DNA of 64,000 nt from Paenibacillus fonticola DSM 21315 (GTDB lineage: Bacteria > Bacillota > Bacilli > Paenibacillales > Paenibacillaceae). The stretch is taken from NCBI RefSeq assembly GCF_000381905.1, contig NZ_KB907252.1, positions 62,001 to 126,000 of the forward strand. Direction: 5' to 3'. Within the stretch, counting starts at the first letter, position 1. Every line of letters starts with the position of its first letter. The notes beneath the pieces are model-generated. The model was not told where the DNA came from, searched no databases, and saw nothing but the letters and a program-made list of their open reading frames with translations. The translations under genes and the position numbers were made by a program. This document shows positions 33,590 through 42,417 of this stretch, in pieces.

Positions 33590-33713
33590 AAAAAATCCTA
33601 GCTGCGAAATAAGAAACGGCAATGCCATTCTCATTATCGTAGCTAGGAAGTAACGGCTTCCAGTAGAAACCCTCGCTCCGTTCTGTCATGTTAGTTTAGC
33701 GAGGTTATACGAA
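33590..33713 (-). promoter_or_regulatory. Purine (guanine-type, C74) riboswitch with ON-type terminator
   Basis: Read on the minus strand. P1 is TCGTA/TACGA (33708-33712 with 33637-33641). J1/2 is TAA. P2 is CCTCGCT/AGCGAGG (33698-33704 with 33671-33677). J2/3 is GTTTCTAC (33663-33670), matching the invariant purine core. P3 is GGAAG/CTTCC. The last two bases of L2 (GG) and the first two of L3 (CC, in CCGTTA) keep the loop-loop contact, extended to ACGG/CCGT. The base before the 3' P1 strand, equivalent to position 74, is C, as in guanine aptamers. L2 is 20 nt, about 13 longer than usual. The 3' P1 strand is also part of the terminator arm CCTAGCTACGA, which pairs with TCGCAGCTAGG (33597-33607) before T6, so ligand binding should prevent termination. 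Confidence 0.78.
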
Positions 33714-33811
33714 TAAATATATGCAATGCGATTGTCACACTCGTGCTTGGCAGCTGCAGCAAACCACGGCGCAACAACCAAAACACATCTTACACGACAA
33801 GCAAGACACTG

Positions 33812-34203
33812 TCAATCCTTATAATTATCCAGCCATTCCGTCAGCCGCAGCAAGTCCACACCGGCCAGCATAACAATGCCAATGCCATGCGTATCGTTTT
33901 GCAATGGAAGCAGATCATATTTGTAATAATGGCTGACAGCTTCTCTTCTGGAATATATAAATACTCGCGAAACAGCAGGAATTGCCGGGCAGCATCATCG
34001 ATGTACCGTTCTTCACCGGTTAACTCATAATAACGGCATAGAAAAGGGATGCTCATATACAAATCATCCGCCCACATCGTATGTTCGTCACCCTGGGAGT
34101 GCTTGCGATAAAAGGCTCCATCCGCCAGCCGCTCCTGAACTTCCCTGATATAAGTCCCGATTTCATGGGCAATCGACTGATTGATGCCTGTGATAGCAGG
34201 AGA
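33812..34203 (-). pseudogene. GH105 (unsaturated glucuronyl/rhamnogalacturonyl hydrolase) remnant
   Basis: The minus strand encodes an internal piece (AITGINQSIAHEIG; GDEHTMWADDLYMSIPFLCR, then YYELTGEERYIDDAARQFLL) and, in another frame, the C-terminus (YYKYDLLPLQNDTHGIGIVM, then LAGVDLLRLTEWLDNYKD). WADDLYMSIPFL is the GH105 signature. The N-terminal third and a large middle section, including residues of the active site, are gone. Its right end meets the Doc remnant at about 34200. Confidence 0.82.
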
Positions 34204-34525
34204 GCAAATCGGTGTCAAAACCTCCAGTTTGCTCGAGTCAACCGTTCTTCGGCCCATGTCTTCAGCTTTTGGAGAAGACGCTTATCCTACAATTTGGGAC
34301 AAAGCGGCAGCATTATTTGAATCCCTTGGTCAAAATCATCCCTTCCATAACGCCAGCAAGCGAACAGCTTTCACCTCGCTTGTTATCTTTCTCAGATATA
34401 ATGGCTATCACTTCAAAATGGATCAAAAAGCCGCAGAAGATTTGACAGTAGATATGGTCAATCATAAATATTCATTTGAGCAAATCGCTTCCATCATTCA
34501 TGCCCATTCCACTAAAGGTGAATAA
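34199..34525 (+). pseudogene. Doc (Fic-fold) toxin remnant, 5'-truncated
   Basis: From GEQIGVKTSSLLESTVLRP the frame follows Doc toxins through SAFGEDAYPTIWDKAAALFE to HPFHNASKRTAFTSLVIFL. The first 25-30 residues are lost at the junction with the GH105 fragment. The Fic/Doc loop reads HPFHNASKR; Ser replaces the usual Asn before KR, so AMP- or phospho-transfer activity is doubtful. An upstream ATG (34181) comes from junction DNA. No antitoxin gene (Phd/AbrB) is next to it. Confidence 0.78.
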
Positions 34526-34590
34526 AAAAATTGAAACAATTGTGATTCAGCTCCCGACTGCACCCGTGCAGCAAATATAGAAGAATCAAT

Positions 34591-34625
34591 CTCCACAGCC
34601 TGAGCGGTTGTGGAGATTTTAATTT
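34591..34625 (+). terminator. Terminator after the Doc remnant
   Basis: CTCCACA and TTGTGGAG form a short stem (34591-34597 with 34608-34615), followed by ATTTTAATTT. Confidence 0.65.
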
Positions 34626-34716
34626 GGATGAGGGAGAATCCTTTCCCAAATATAACAATGTATACTTTGAAGTAGCCAAGCCAATAAAGCAGCTAATAAA
34701 TATTTTCCTGATTAAA

Positions 34717-34745
34717 TGAACTTTTCCATAGGGTCGCGACTCTTA
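34717..34745 (+). promoter_or_regulatory. Possible ECF-type promoter of the sigma/anti-sigma pair
   Basis: TGAAC (34717-34721) and CGACTC (34737-34742) are about 15 nt apart, the GAAC...CGTC style of ECF promoters. This would make the sigma factor autoregulated. The -10 is one base off consensus. Confidence 0.45.
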
Positions 34746-34765
34746 TAGGGGAGTGAGGTGAAGCA

Positions 34766-35341
34766 ATGAACGCGGTTCGATACGTAAAAAAAGCAAAAAA
34801 GGGGAACAAAGAAGCGCTCCTCCAATTGATCATGGCTGAGAAAGACGACTATTACAGACTCGCTCTCACGTATATGGGAAATTCGCATGATGCGATGGAT
34901 GCCATGGAGGATATGATCGTCAAATTATACGAGAACATCGGTCAGCTCAAAAAAGAGGAAGCCTTCTACAGCTGGAGCAAAACTATTCTGGCCAATAGCT
35001 GCAAAGCGTTGCTTCGCAAGCGGCAGAAGCTGGTGCCTCTGGATGAGGTGGGCATGAACGGCAATCTGGCGGCTGACGCTGGTTCTTTTCCTGCCCCGGA
35101 TCTGGTTCCTATTGACGATCCATATACAAACAGCGATCGGCAAATGGATATCCAGAAGCTGTTGCAGCAAATAAATGAACAACAAAAAGAAGCCATCCAA
35201 CTTAAATATTTCCACGATCTCGAGTATCAGACAATCGCGAAAATCACGAATGTACCTGTAGGAACCGTGAAATCCCGGATTTTTCAAGGACTAAAGAAGC
35301 TCAGAGAACTCTATGGGGGTGAAATAGATGAATCACGTTGA
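34766..35341 (+). CDS. ECF-type RNA polymerase sigma factor
   Basis: A 191-residue sigma-70 family factor with region 2 (DDYYRLALTYMGNSHDAMDA, then MEDMIVKLYENIGQLKKEEA) and region 4 (QQINEQQKEAIQLKYFHDLE, then YQTIAKITNVPVGTVKSRIF). It directs RNA polymerase to stress or envelope genes. ATG 34766 has GTGAGGTG upstream. It overlaps the anti-sigma gene by 14 bp, the usual sign of a sigma/anti-sigma pair. Confidence 0.93.
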   Translation: MNAVRYVKKAKKGNKEALLQLIMAEKDDYYRLALTYMGNSHDAMDAMEDMIVKLYENIGQLKKEEAFYSWSKTILANSCKALLRKRQKLVPLDEVGMNGNLAADAGSFPAPDLVPIDDPYTNSDRQMDIQKLLQQINEQQKEAIQLKYFHDLEYQTIAKITNVPVGTVKSRIFQGLKKLRELYGGEIDESR

Positions 35342-36626
35342 GGAACGATTAAGGGATGAGAAGAAGCGAATAAACTCCATAACGGCACCCGAGGAGTTGG
35401 AGACAAGGTTAAGAAACGCACTGAACGAGGCAGCACCCAAGAGAACAAAACGACGGATTCCCCGAGTCTGGAAGGCTGCGGCTGCCGCCTTATTTTTAAT
35501 CGTTATTTTCGGATATCATTATAATGCCTTCGCCTACTATGGGAAAAAGCTGCTTGGATTCGATGAATTGATCAGCGGCACGCTGCTGCAGGAGCTCAAT
35601 GAGCAAGGTATGGGACAACTCGTAGACAAAGGGGTAACACTAGAAGACGGGACCGAGGTTACTATTGACGGCATTATGTCGGATGCCAATCAATTGATCC
35701 TGTACTACACCTTAAGAAATCCAAAGGGAATCGAAGATGCTATGGGCGGCATTTTTAACCCTGAACAAATAACCGGTTTTTTAACGAATTCCAATGTTCA
35801 TTCCGGCACGTCACTGATCAATGAAGATCATACCGAGATAAAAGGCATGAGAACATTTAAACCGGTAAGTCCCTTCGCCAAGCAGTTAACATTGCATTAC
35901 CGTGAGCAGCTGCAAAATAACCAAGGGAAAGACGGAAGTATTTCGTTTCCTTATGATCCGAATAAAGCCATGCAAACACAGGTGAAAAAATCGATCAGGA
36001 AAACGATTAAAGTCGATAAAGGCACGATTACGTTCCGTTCGATAACCGCTACGCCAACGATGACCTTGATCGAAGGTTCGTTCAATGTGGAGAACTTTGA
36101 TAGAATCCATTCTGGATTAAGCGGAATTGAGTTAATTGCAAATGGAACTCCTGTAGAAGAGTTAGGGTCCGGTCATCAATCTTCAATTAGAGGCAGAAAT
36201 TTCAGTATTCACTATGGTTTGCTGCCGAAACAATTAGATTCACTAGAACTCGTCATGAAAGAGTTCGTCGGCTATCAGAAGCTGGATCAAAAGCTGTCTC
36301 TTGCTTCCATTAATGAAAATGAGCCTATTTCTCTGGAAGGCAAAGGTTTATGGGTGAAAAAAGCAGCTGTCACATCCCAAGGCGTAGAAATAACAATTGC
36401 CACAGATGACGATGTCTTGCTAGATGGCGTATCTATAGAGGCGCAGGATGAGGTTACCTCGCTAAGAACGACTGTAAATCAATTGGATAGCAAACTGGAA
36501 GACGGAACAATCATGAAGGAACGCACCTTGCTGTTCGATACTTCAGTAATGCCGGAATACCTGCACATTAAAGGGATGCATTATATGAAGGAATACAATC
36601 AAGTGATTGAAATCCCTGTGAACTAA
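35328..36626 (+). CDS. DUF4179-type membrane anti-sigma factor
   Basis: A 432-residue protein. The first about 45 residues are cytoplasmic and charged, followed by one membrane segment (AAAAALFLIVIFGYHYNAFA, about 48-67). The large extracytoplasmic part (about 70-432) matches DUF4179 followed by a DUF5643-like region. Such proteins hold their cognate ECF sigma factor at the membrane and release it on an envelope signal. The overlap with the sigma gene supports this. Confidence 0.87.
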   Translation: MNHVEERLRDEKKRINSITAPEELETRLRNALNEAAPKRTKRRIPRVWKAAAAALFLIVIFGYHYNAFAYYGKKLLGFDELISGTLLQELNEQGMGQLVDKGVTLEDGTEVTIDGIMSDANQLILYYTLRNPKGIEDAMGGIFNPEQITGFLTNSNVHSGTSLINEDHTEIKGMRTFKPVSPFAKQLTLHYREQLQNNQGKDGSISFPYDPNKAMQTQVKKSIRKTIKVDKGTITFRSITATPTMTLIEGSFNVENFDRIHSGLSGIELIANGTPVEELGSGHQSSIRGRNFSIHYGLLPKQLDSLELVMKEFVGYQKLDQKLSLASINENEPISLEGKGLWVKKAAVTSQGVEITIATDDDVLLDGVSIEAQDEVTSLRTTVNQLDSKLEDGTIMKERTLLFDTSVMPEYLHIKGMHYMKEYNQVIEIPVN

Positions 36627-36649
36627 CCGCCATTTTCGGCGGTTTTTTT
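36627..36649 (+). terminator. Terminator of the sigma/anti-sigma operon
   Basis: CCGCC-ATTTTC-GGCGG followed by TTTTTTT, directly after the anti-sigma stop codon. Confidence 0.9.
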
Positions 36650-36780
36650 CTTGACGCGGAGCCGACCTGCTACTTCAACTTTTTCACAAAAATAAAGGGG
36701 AGAGAGCAATCGGTAAATCGCCCTCTCCTTACAGCAACCTGCCTATTGCTCATTGCGGTAGCTTACTGAGATAGCTCACT

Positions 36781-36935
36781 ACACTACCTCTGCATGACCT
36801 CGGCGTTATCTCAGCGCTCACCCGCGTTCCCCTGCATCAGCTCAGCGCTACCTCTGTGCTTACCCAGCGTTACCTCAGCATCAGCACAGAGCTACCTCTG
36901 TGCTTACCCAGCGTTACCTCAGCATCAGCTCAGCA
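36781..36935. repeat. Tandem array at the 3' end of the Gfo/Idh gene
   Basis: A 44-bp unit containing CTACCTCTGTGC, TTACCCAGCGTT and ACCTCAGCATCAG occurs twice almost exactly (from 36847 and 36891). More degenerate pieces extend to 36781. The array begins inside the last codons of the minus-strand gene: the terminal CAGCATGACC motif recurs at 36793-36800. Confidence 0.8.
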
Positions 36936-37965
36936 TGACCTTCCGCCCGCTCTTCGCGCTTTCGATCGCTCCAAGCACCATGGCCATGCTGTGGATATTG
37001 TCGCGGCAATCAGTCTCGGCTGGACGACCTTCCTTCAGAGCAAGGAACATCTCATCCAGACATCCCTCATGCCCCAGCTTACCGTTCCAGCCCATCGCCG
37101 CCTCCACGCGCGCCGTATCGCGTATGAACTTCTTCTCCGCAGTTTCGTCAGCCGCCAGCTCACTAGCCAGCACTTCCGCATAAGGCGCTTGAATTCCGTC
37201 CCAAATGGCCGTTCCCTTCTCGCCTATGATCCGCCAATCGGCCTCCCAGGACGTCGAAGCGCCTTCCGCGCACCATGACCCCCGGTAGCTGAATACCGAC
37301 CCGTCAGACATCTCATATATGCAGACGGCCGAGGCGTTTCCTTTGTACCAAGAGCCTGGCGGGTTAAACTCATGACAGTAGACCGATACCGGGTCGGCAC
37401 CGATGATAAACCGGGCTTGGTCAAAAGTATGAATCGCCATATCCAAAATCAGCGGACTCTCCATCACATCACGAAACCCGCCGAAATGCGGCCCAAGGAA
37501 GAAGTCCGCATTGATCATGCCGGGCCTGCCGATCGTACCGGATGAAATCAGCTCGCGTAGTGCGCGGATATTGGCGTCGTACCGGCGATTTTGCATCACC
37601 GATAGCGACTTGCCCGTGGCATCCGCCGTTTCAATCATCTTCCTGGCCTGTTCCATCGTGGAGGCCATTGGCTTCTCGCCAAAGACATGGCAGCCATGCT
37701 GCATAGCGGTCGTGCTAATCTCGAAATGGCTGTCCGGGATCGTCACGTCGATGACCAGATCTGCTTCGGCATCGGCAATCGCCTCCGCTAGCGCGGTATA
37801 AACGCCGCAATCCAGCCCATAAGCGTCCCGGATCTTCTCAGCCTGGCCGATATACACATCGACCAGCCCGACAATGAGAGCGTCGTCCCGCTTCAGCAGG
37901 TCTTTGATCCACACATTCGACATCCCGCCGCAGCCGGCAACCACAATTCGATGCTGCTTGCTCAT
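36925..37965 (-). CDS. Gfo/Idh/MocA family oxidoreductase
   Basis: A 346-residue NAD(P)-dependent sugar/inositol-type dehydrogenase. The dinucleotide site is RIVVAGCGGMSNVWIKDLL. EKPMASTMEQARKMIE (about 95-110) holds the conserved Lys-Pro. The substrate domain includes DMAIHTFDQARFIIGADPVS with the catalytic His region. ATG 37965 was chosen for GGTGG 8 nt upstream; an in-frame GTG lies at 37977. It follows a sugar isomerase-like gene on the same strand by about 140 bp, and both are probably controlled by the divergent AraC regulator. Confidence 0.9.
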   Translation of the reverse strand: MSKQHRIVVAGCGGMSNVWIKDLLKRDDALIVGLVDVYIGQAEKIRDAYGLDCGVYTALAEAIADAEADLVIDVTIPDSHFEISTTAMQHGCHVFGEKPMASTMEQARKMIETADATGKSLSVMQNRRYDANIRALRELISSGTIGRPGMINADFFLGPHFGGFRDVMESPLILDMAIHTFDQARFIIGADPVSVYCHEFNPPGSWYKGNASAVCIYEMSDGSVFSYRGSWCAEGASTSWEADWRIIGEKGTAIWDGIQAPYAEVLASELAADETAEKKFIRDTARVEAAMGWNGKLGHEGCLDEMFLALKEGRPAETDCRDNIHSMAMVLGAIESAKSGRKVMLS

Positions 37966-38104
37966 TCTTCTCACCACCTATAATTCAACATTTACAGACA
38001 TATGAAGCTGAACTAATGAATGCAGATGGAGCTGGCTCCGTTAGCCAAACATCCGCTTGCTGCGGGTTGCTAAGTTCAACTTGGATAACCCATAAGACCC
38101 TGCC

Positions 38105-39001
38105 TTAAACCGGGTTCGGCACGAACGCACCGCCGCGGCACTGCTTCAAATAATTCAGCGCATGCACCTGGCCGGTCATTTCCAGCTCGCCCTGATAGAC
38201 CGGGTCATGCCAGCCCTCGATATCGATCGTGCCCTTATACCCGGCTTGACGTAAAATCGTAATAATGTCCGTCCAGTTCGTGTCGCCAAATCCCGGCGTC
38301 CGGTGCCAGACGAATTCCTTCGGGCCATGTATCCCGTATTCCTTGACGATGTCCCAGGCGATCGTCGCGTCCTTGCCATGAACATGGAATACTTTGTCCA
38401 CCCATTTCCGCAGCTGCGGAATCGGATCGATCAAGCTGACCATTTGGTGGCAGGGCTCCCATTCCAGGCCGAGGTTGTCGGCCGGAACCTCATTGAACAT
38501 CATCTCCCAAGCCTGCGGATTGTGAGCGATGTTCCAGTCCCCCTTCCACCACGTGCCGCCCATGTCGCAGTTCTCGAACGCGATCCGTACGCCGCGATCC
38601 GCCGCGCGCTTCGCCAGCTCCCCGAACACTTCCTTGAAGCGCGGCAGCGATTCGTCGATCGGACGATCCGTCAGACGGCCGGTAAAGCCGCTCACAATAT
38701 CTGCCCCGAACAAGTGCGCATGGTCAATCGCCCGTTCCCAGCTGGCCAGCGTATCCGCATTGTCCCCTTCCCCTGTCAGCGGGTTGCCGAATACACCAAC
38801 GCTGGAAATGACCGCGCCATGCTCATCCACAATTTCGCGCACCTGTTTAGCAAGCTCAGCCAGATCGATGCCTCCTGTCGTTTGCCAGAAGGTCAGGCTG
38901 AAGGATTCAAAGCCATGAGGCAAAATTTGCGGAATGACCCGTACCGCATCCTGCCCGCCTACCAAAGTGCCTATACGTAAAAAATGATTGCCGTTTTGCA
39001 T
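38105..39001 (-). CDS. Sugar phosphate isomerase/epimerase (xylose-isomerase-like TIM barrel)
   Basis: A 298-residue AP-endonuclease-2/xylose-isomerase-fold protein. Metal-binding acid and His residues appear in RIAFENCDMGGTWW, NLGLEWEPCHQMVSL, KVFHVHGKDATI and GTIDIEGWHDPVYQG. Members isomerise or epimerise sugars and inositol derivatives. Together with the Gfo/Idh gene downstream it forms a small catabolic pair whose substrate is unknown. It is divergent from an AraC regulator. Confidence 0.87.
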   Translation of the reverse strand: MQNGNHFLRIGTLVGGQDAVRVIPQILPHGFESFSLTFWQTTGGIDLAELAKQVREIVDEHGAVISSVGVFGNPLTGEGDNADTLASWERAIDHAHLFGADIVSGFTGRLTDRPIDESLPRFKEVFGELAKRAADRGVRIAFENCDMGGTWWKGDWNIAHNPQAWEMMFNEVPADNLGLEWEPCHQMVSLIDPIPQLRKWVDKVFHVHGKDATIAWDIVKEYGIHGPKEFVWHRTPGFGDTNWTDIITILRQAGYKGTIDIEGWHDPVYQGELEMTGQVHALNYLKQCRGGAFVPNPV

Positions 39002-39129
39002 TTGCCAACCACTCCTATATTGAGTATATTGAGAAACATAAACCCATTGTATAGCGGAAATATGAATATTTCTCTATCTAATCTTGTGTTTTTTAGGTTC
39101 TAAATTGCGTTAGAGGAGTGTAGCCTGAA

Positions 39130-40152
39130 ATGACCCACCCCCAGGAATTGCGGGAGCATACGTATTTTAACGATCCGTCCTATCCTTTTAATATATTTCG
39201 TATTCGCCGGGAACAGCAGCAGAAAGGCACCCCTTCGTTCTATTTGCACTGGCATGACCATTTCGAGATTCTAGTAGTAATTGAGGGAAAAACCATTTTC
39301 CTTATCGACAGCAACCCCTATGAAGCACAGCCCGGCGATATTATCATCGTTCCTTCCGGCGCCCTGCATGCGGGTTACGCGGCTGACGAAGGCCCGCTGG
39401 AATACTATGCTATCGTGTTTAACGCGGCACTGCTCCGGCAGGGCAAAACTCCCGATCCCAAGCATGCGCTCTATATTGCGCCCTACCTGGATGGGGAGCT
39501 GCTGTTCCCTATAAAGTTAAGTCATCAAAATACGGAAAATTTGCAGCTCAAACACGTCCTGAAAGAGGTCATCAGTGAATTCGAAAGCAAATATCCCGGA
39601 TACGAGTTAATGGTCAAAAGCCATCTGTACATGTTATTCACCCTGTTATCCCGCCGCTTCATGCCTAGCGAGCAGCAAGGACGGGCTAGCCTGGCCCATT
39701 CGCGTAATGCGGATCGCTTCAAACAGCTATTGCTCTATATCGATACGCATTATGCAGAGCCGATTACCGTATCCATGGCCGCTTCGATGATGAATCTTAA
39801 TCCATATCATTTTTGCAAAATTTTCAAAAAGACAACTGGCTCCACGCTCATTGAATACGTGAACTTCATCCGCATCAACGAAGCGGGGCGGCAGCTGCGC
39901 GAAAGCGATCTGACCGTGACGGAAATCGCGGAACAAATCGGCTGCGGCAACCCGAATTACTTCACCAAACTGTTCAAGCAATATAAAGGCATGCCTCCTT
40001 CACAGTGGAGAAAAGAGGCGAACGGATCGCAATTCCAAGCTGCAAAGGCTGTAAAAACTGAAAAGACTACCAAGGCTGCAAAGACTGAAAAAGCTGAGAA
40101 CGCTGAAAAAGGTGATAGAGGTGAAAGAGGTGAAGAAGCTGAACAGTCATAA
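39130..40152 (+). CDS. AraC family regulator with repetitive C-terminal tail
   Basis: A 340-residue protein with an N-terminal cupin sensor (HWHDHFEILVVIEGKTIFLI; PGDIIIVPSGALHAGY) and a C-terminal double HTH (ITVSMAASMMNLNPYHFCKI; LTVTEIAEQIGCGNPNYFTK). It is divergent from the sugar isomerase and oxidoreductase genes, which it probably regulates in response to a sugar. After residue 300 a 35-residue low-complexity tail (KTEKTTKAAKTEKAENAEKG) leads into a 14-bp tandem array that contains the stop codon. Confidence 0.92.
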   Translation: MTHPQELREHTYFNDPSYPFNIFRIRREQQQKGTPSFYLHWHDHFEILVVIEGKTIFLIDSNPYEAQPGDIIIVPSGALHAGYAADEGPLEYYAIVFNAALLRQGKTPDPKHALYIAPYLDGELLFPIKLSHQNTENLQLKHVLKEVISEFESKYPGYELMVKSHLYMLFTLLSRRFMPSEQQGRASLAHSRNADRFKQLLLYIDTHYAEPITVSMAASMMNLNPYHFCKIFKKTTGSTLIEYVNFIRINEAGRQLRESDLTVTEIAEQIGCGNPNYFTKLFKQYKGMPPSQWRKEANGSQFQAAKAVKTEKTTKAAKTEKAENAEKGDRGERGEEAEQS

Positions 40153-40288
40153 AGCTAAGGTTATAAAGCTACAGTTATAAAGCTACAGTCATAAAGCTAA
40201 GGTTATAAAGCTACAGTTATAAAGCTACAGTTATAAAGCTAAAGTCATAAAGTTAAAAGTATAAAATTAAAGTTATAAAGTTAATCCC
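40149..40288 (+). repeat. 14-bp tandem array, ten units, spanning the AraC stop codon
   Basis: Units of the form ATAAAGCTACAGTT or ATAAAGCTAAGGTT repeat ten times without a break. The first unit supplies the TAA stop of the AraC gene. Later units drift (ATAAAATTAAAGTT). Confidence 0.92.
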
Positions 40289-40414
40289 GGCGTGGCGAAT
40301 GCGATTTTGCAGCTGTCCAGATTCTCCTTGAATCTACTTGATGGAGCTGCCTTCTTTTCCGATATTAATAGTGTTGAGATCTTGAATCATTATCCTCAGT
40401 AAAGGAGTCTTTTC

Positions 40415-42295
40415 ATGAAAAACAGCATTACCAGGTTAATGGCCGTCATGGCCTTAGGTTTATTTCTATCATTGGTTTATCACGATACAGCCTATGGTCA
40501 AAACGTGCAGCAAAACGTGGCACAGAGAAGCAAAGAAGAAATCATCAAAACGTTCCAACGATATCTTCCTCTAGACAAAAATGACAGATACATGGAATCA
40601 AATGATGTTTTCGAGAAAATCCCTGCCTATACTGCTCCCTATGAGGCAGGAAAATTAAAAAAAGAATACATACTAGACGGAATCGCTGCCGTCAACTGGG
40701 CACGTTATTTAGCCGGAGTTCCGGATGATATCCTGCCCGATTGGAGCCTGGAAGGACAGGAGCAGGCATCCGCACTCATCAATGCGCTCAACAACAGCTT
40801 AAGCCATACTCCCTCCCAGCCTGCAGGGATGAATCAGGCCCTTTACCAATTAGGCTATGCCGGTTCCAAAAGCAGCAACATTGCATATGGGACCCCCACT
40901 CTTTATACAAGCGTAATGGAGATGTACATGCCCGACTCGGACAACAGAAATATTGATCGCGTGGGTCACCGGAGATGGATCATCAATCCGCAAATGACAA
41001 CGACGATGTTCGGATTCACGTTCAGAGGTACGGAAAATCTCCTTCCGTTCAGCTCGATGTACGCCTTTGATCGAAGCAGAGCCGCGAGTGAAGTAACCTA
41101 TGACTATATCAGCTGGCCCTCTGCCGGGCATTTTCCCAGTGAAGTCTTCATGACAAATCATCCATGGTCGGTATCTTTAAATACGGAGAAGTACGATAAT
41201 AAACGAACCAGCAATATTCGCGTTTCTTTAGTGAGAGCGTCTGACGGACAGACCTGGCACTTTGACAAGCAAGACAAAGATAAAGAAGGAAAATACTTCA
41301 ATGTGGAGACCTCCAATTTTGGCATTCCTTTTTGCATTATTTTCAGACCAGACATGATTGCTAATTTTACGGAAGATGACCGCTTTAAGGTCGAAATTAC
41401 CGGGTTGTATACGAAGAGTGGACAAGAAACGTCTATTAGCTATGAAACCGTCTTTTTTAATATGATTCCCCAGAGCACCCTAAGAGGAGAGAACATTAAA
41501 CTTACAATAGGAGAACAGCTGCAGCTGTTTCATTCCGTGGGAAAGCTTAGTCCCGGTTCTGGGACAGAGTTTTTAAAGCCGGAATTTAGCAGCACTAACC
41601 CCGCTGTAGCATCTGTAGACGCGAACGGCAATGTTACGGCCAAGTCGGCAGGAACGGTTAGCATTCGTCTATCCAACTACTTCGTCACATATCGTTTCGT
41701 TCATATTCACGTCCGTGAAGACAACGGGACAGAGCAAGTTAGCTCATGGGCAAAGAGCTACTACAATAAAGCCAAAAGTAACGGGATTATCGATATCAAC
41801 TATGATAATAACTACCAAATTCCGATCGACAGGCGTATATTTGCCACAGCCGCGCTTAAAGTATATGAGAATATTTTGGGCAAACAAAGCGGAGAAATTA
41901 GCACGCCTTTTAAAGATATTGACAGCCGGGACATCTCCTATAGTTATCATTTGGGATTGATCAAAGGAACTTCTGAAAATACGTTTTCTCCCGGAAGCAC
42001 CATCACCAGGCAAGAAGCAGCCACTCTGCTCTTGAACATTTACAATAAAGTCATGTCCGGTCAATCCTCGGACTCACTTCCCGTTCCGGGCTCGAGTGTC
42101 ACTTTCCTGGATGATGCCAAAATCAGCCCTTGGGCAAAAGACAACGTATATAAAGCAGTCCATTTAGGACTCATTAGCGGGGTTGGAGATAACAAATTTG
42201 ATCCGTCCGGTAATATGACCCGAGAGCAGGCTTATGTCTGTTTGCAGAAGCTCCAGGAATTGCTGGATCAAGCCTTTAACGCTATAACGTCTTAA
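40415..42295 (+). CDS. Secreted CAP-like protein with Big2 and SLH domains
   Basis: A 626-residue exoprotein. A signal peptide (about 1-28) is followed by a CAP/SCP-like domain (AAVNWARYLAGVPDDILPDW; NNSLSHTPSQPAGMN; RVGHRRWIINP), then a bacterial Ig-like Big2 domain near 350-435 (STNPAVASVDANGNVTAKSA). Three SLH repeats close the protein (about 440-620: FKDIDSRDISYSYHLGLIKG; ENTFSPGSTITRQEAATLLL; FDPSGNMTREQAYVCL). It should be displayed on the cell surface through SLH binding. The role of CAP domains in Bacilli is unclear. Single gene with ribosome site AAAGGAG. Confidence 0.9.
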   Translation: MKNSITRLMAVMALGLFLSLVYHDTAYGQNVQQNVAQRSKEEIIKTFQRYLPLDKNDRYMESNDVFEKIPAYTAPYEAGKLKKEYILDGIAAVNWARYLAGVPDDILPDWSLEGQEQASALINALNNSLSHTPSQPAGMNQALYQLGYAGSKSSNIAYGTPTLYTSVMEMYMPDSDNRNIDRVGHRRWIINPQMTTTMFGFTFRGTENLLPFSSMYAFDRSRAASEVTYDYISWPSAGHFPSEVFMTNHPWSVSLNTEKYDNKRTSNIRVSLVRASDGQTWHFDKQDKDKEGKYFNVETSNFGIPFCIIFRPDMIANFTEDDRFKVEITGLYTKSGQETSISYETVFFNMIPQSTLRGENIKLTIGEQLQLFHSVGKLSPGSGTEFLKPEFSSTNPAVASVDANGNVTAKSAGTVSIRLSNYFVTYRFVHIHVREDNGTEQVSSWAKSYYNKAKSNGIIDINYDNNYQIPIDRRIFATAALKVYENILGKQSGEISTPFKDIDSRDISYSYHLGLIKGTSENTFSPGSTITRQEAATLLLNIYNKVMSGQSSDSLPVPGSSVTFLDDAKISPWAKDNVYKAVHLGLISGVGDNKFDPSGNMTREQAYVCLQKLQELLDQAFNAITS

Positions 42296-42389
42296 ACGCT
42301 CCCAATAATAAGGGTAATTCCGCTGCACTAATAACAACCGTTTTGTAACTATTTTAGTGAAAAATTTTGGCGCTTAAAAAAGAAAAACA

Positions 42390-42417
42390 GGCAGACCCCT
42401 TCATAGGGCTCTGCCTA
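42390..42417. terminator. Bidirectional terminator between the CAP/SLH gene and rsoA
   Basis: AGGCAGA and TCTGCCT (42390-42396, 42411-42417) with inner CCC/GGG pairs. T-rich tracts lie on both sides. Confidence 0.85.

Noticed and set aside
33438..33689. Minus-strand frame of 83 codons upstream of the DMT exporter
   Set aside because: It overlaps the riboswitch aptamer, the terminator and the exporter start, and has no ribosome site.
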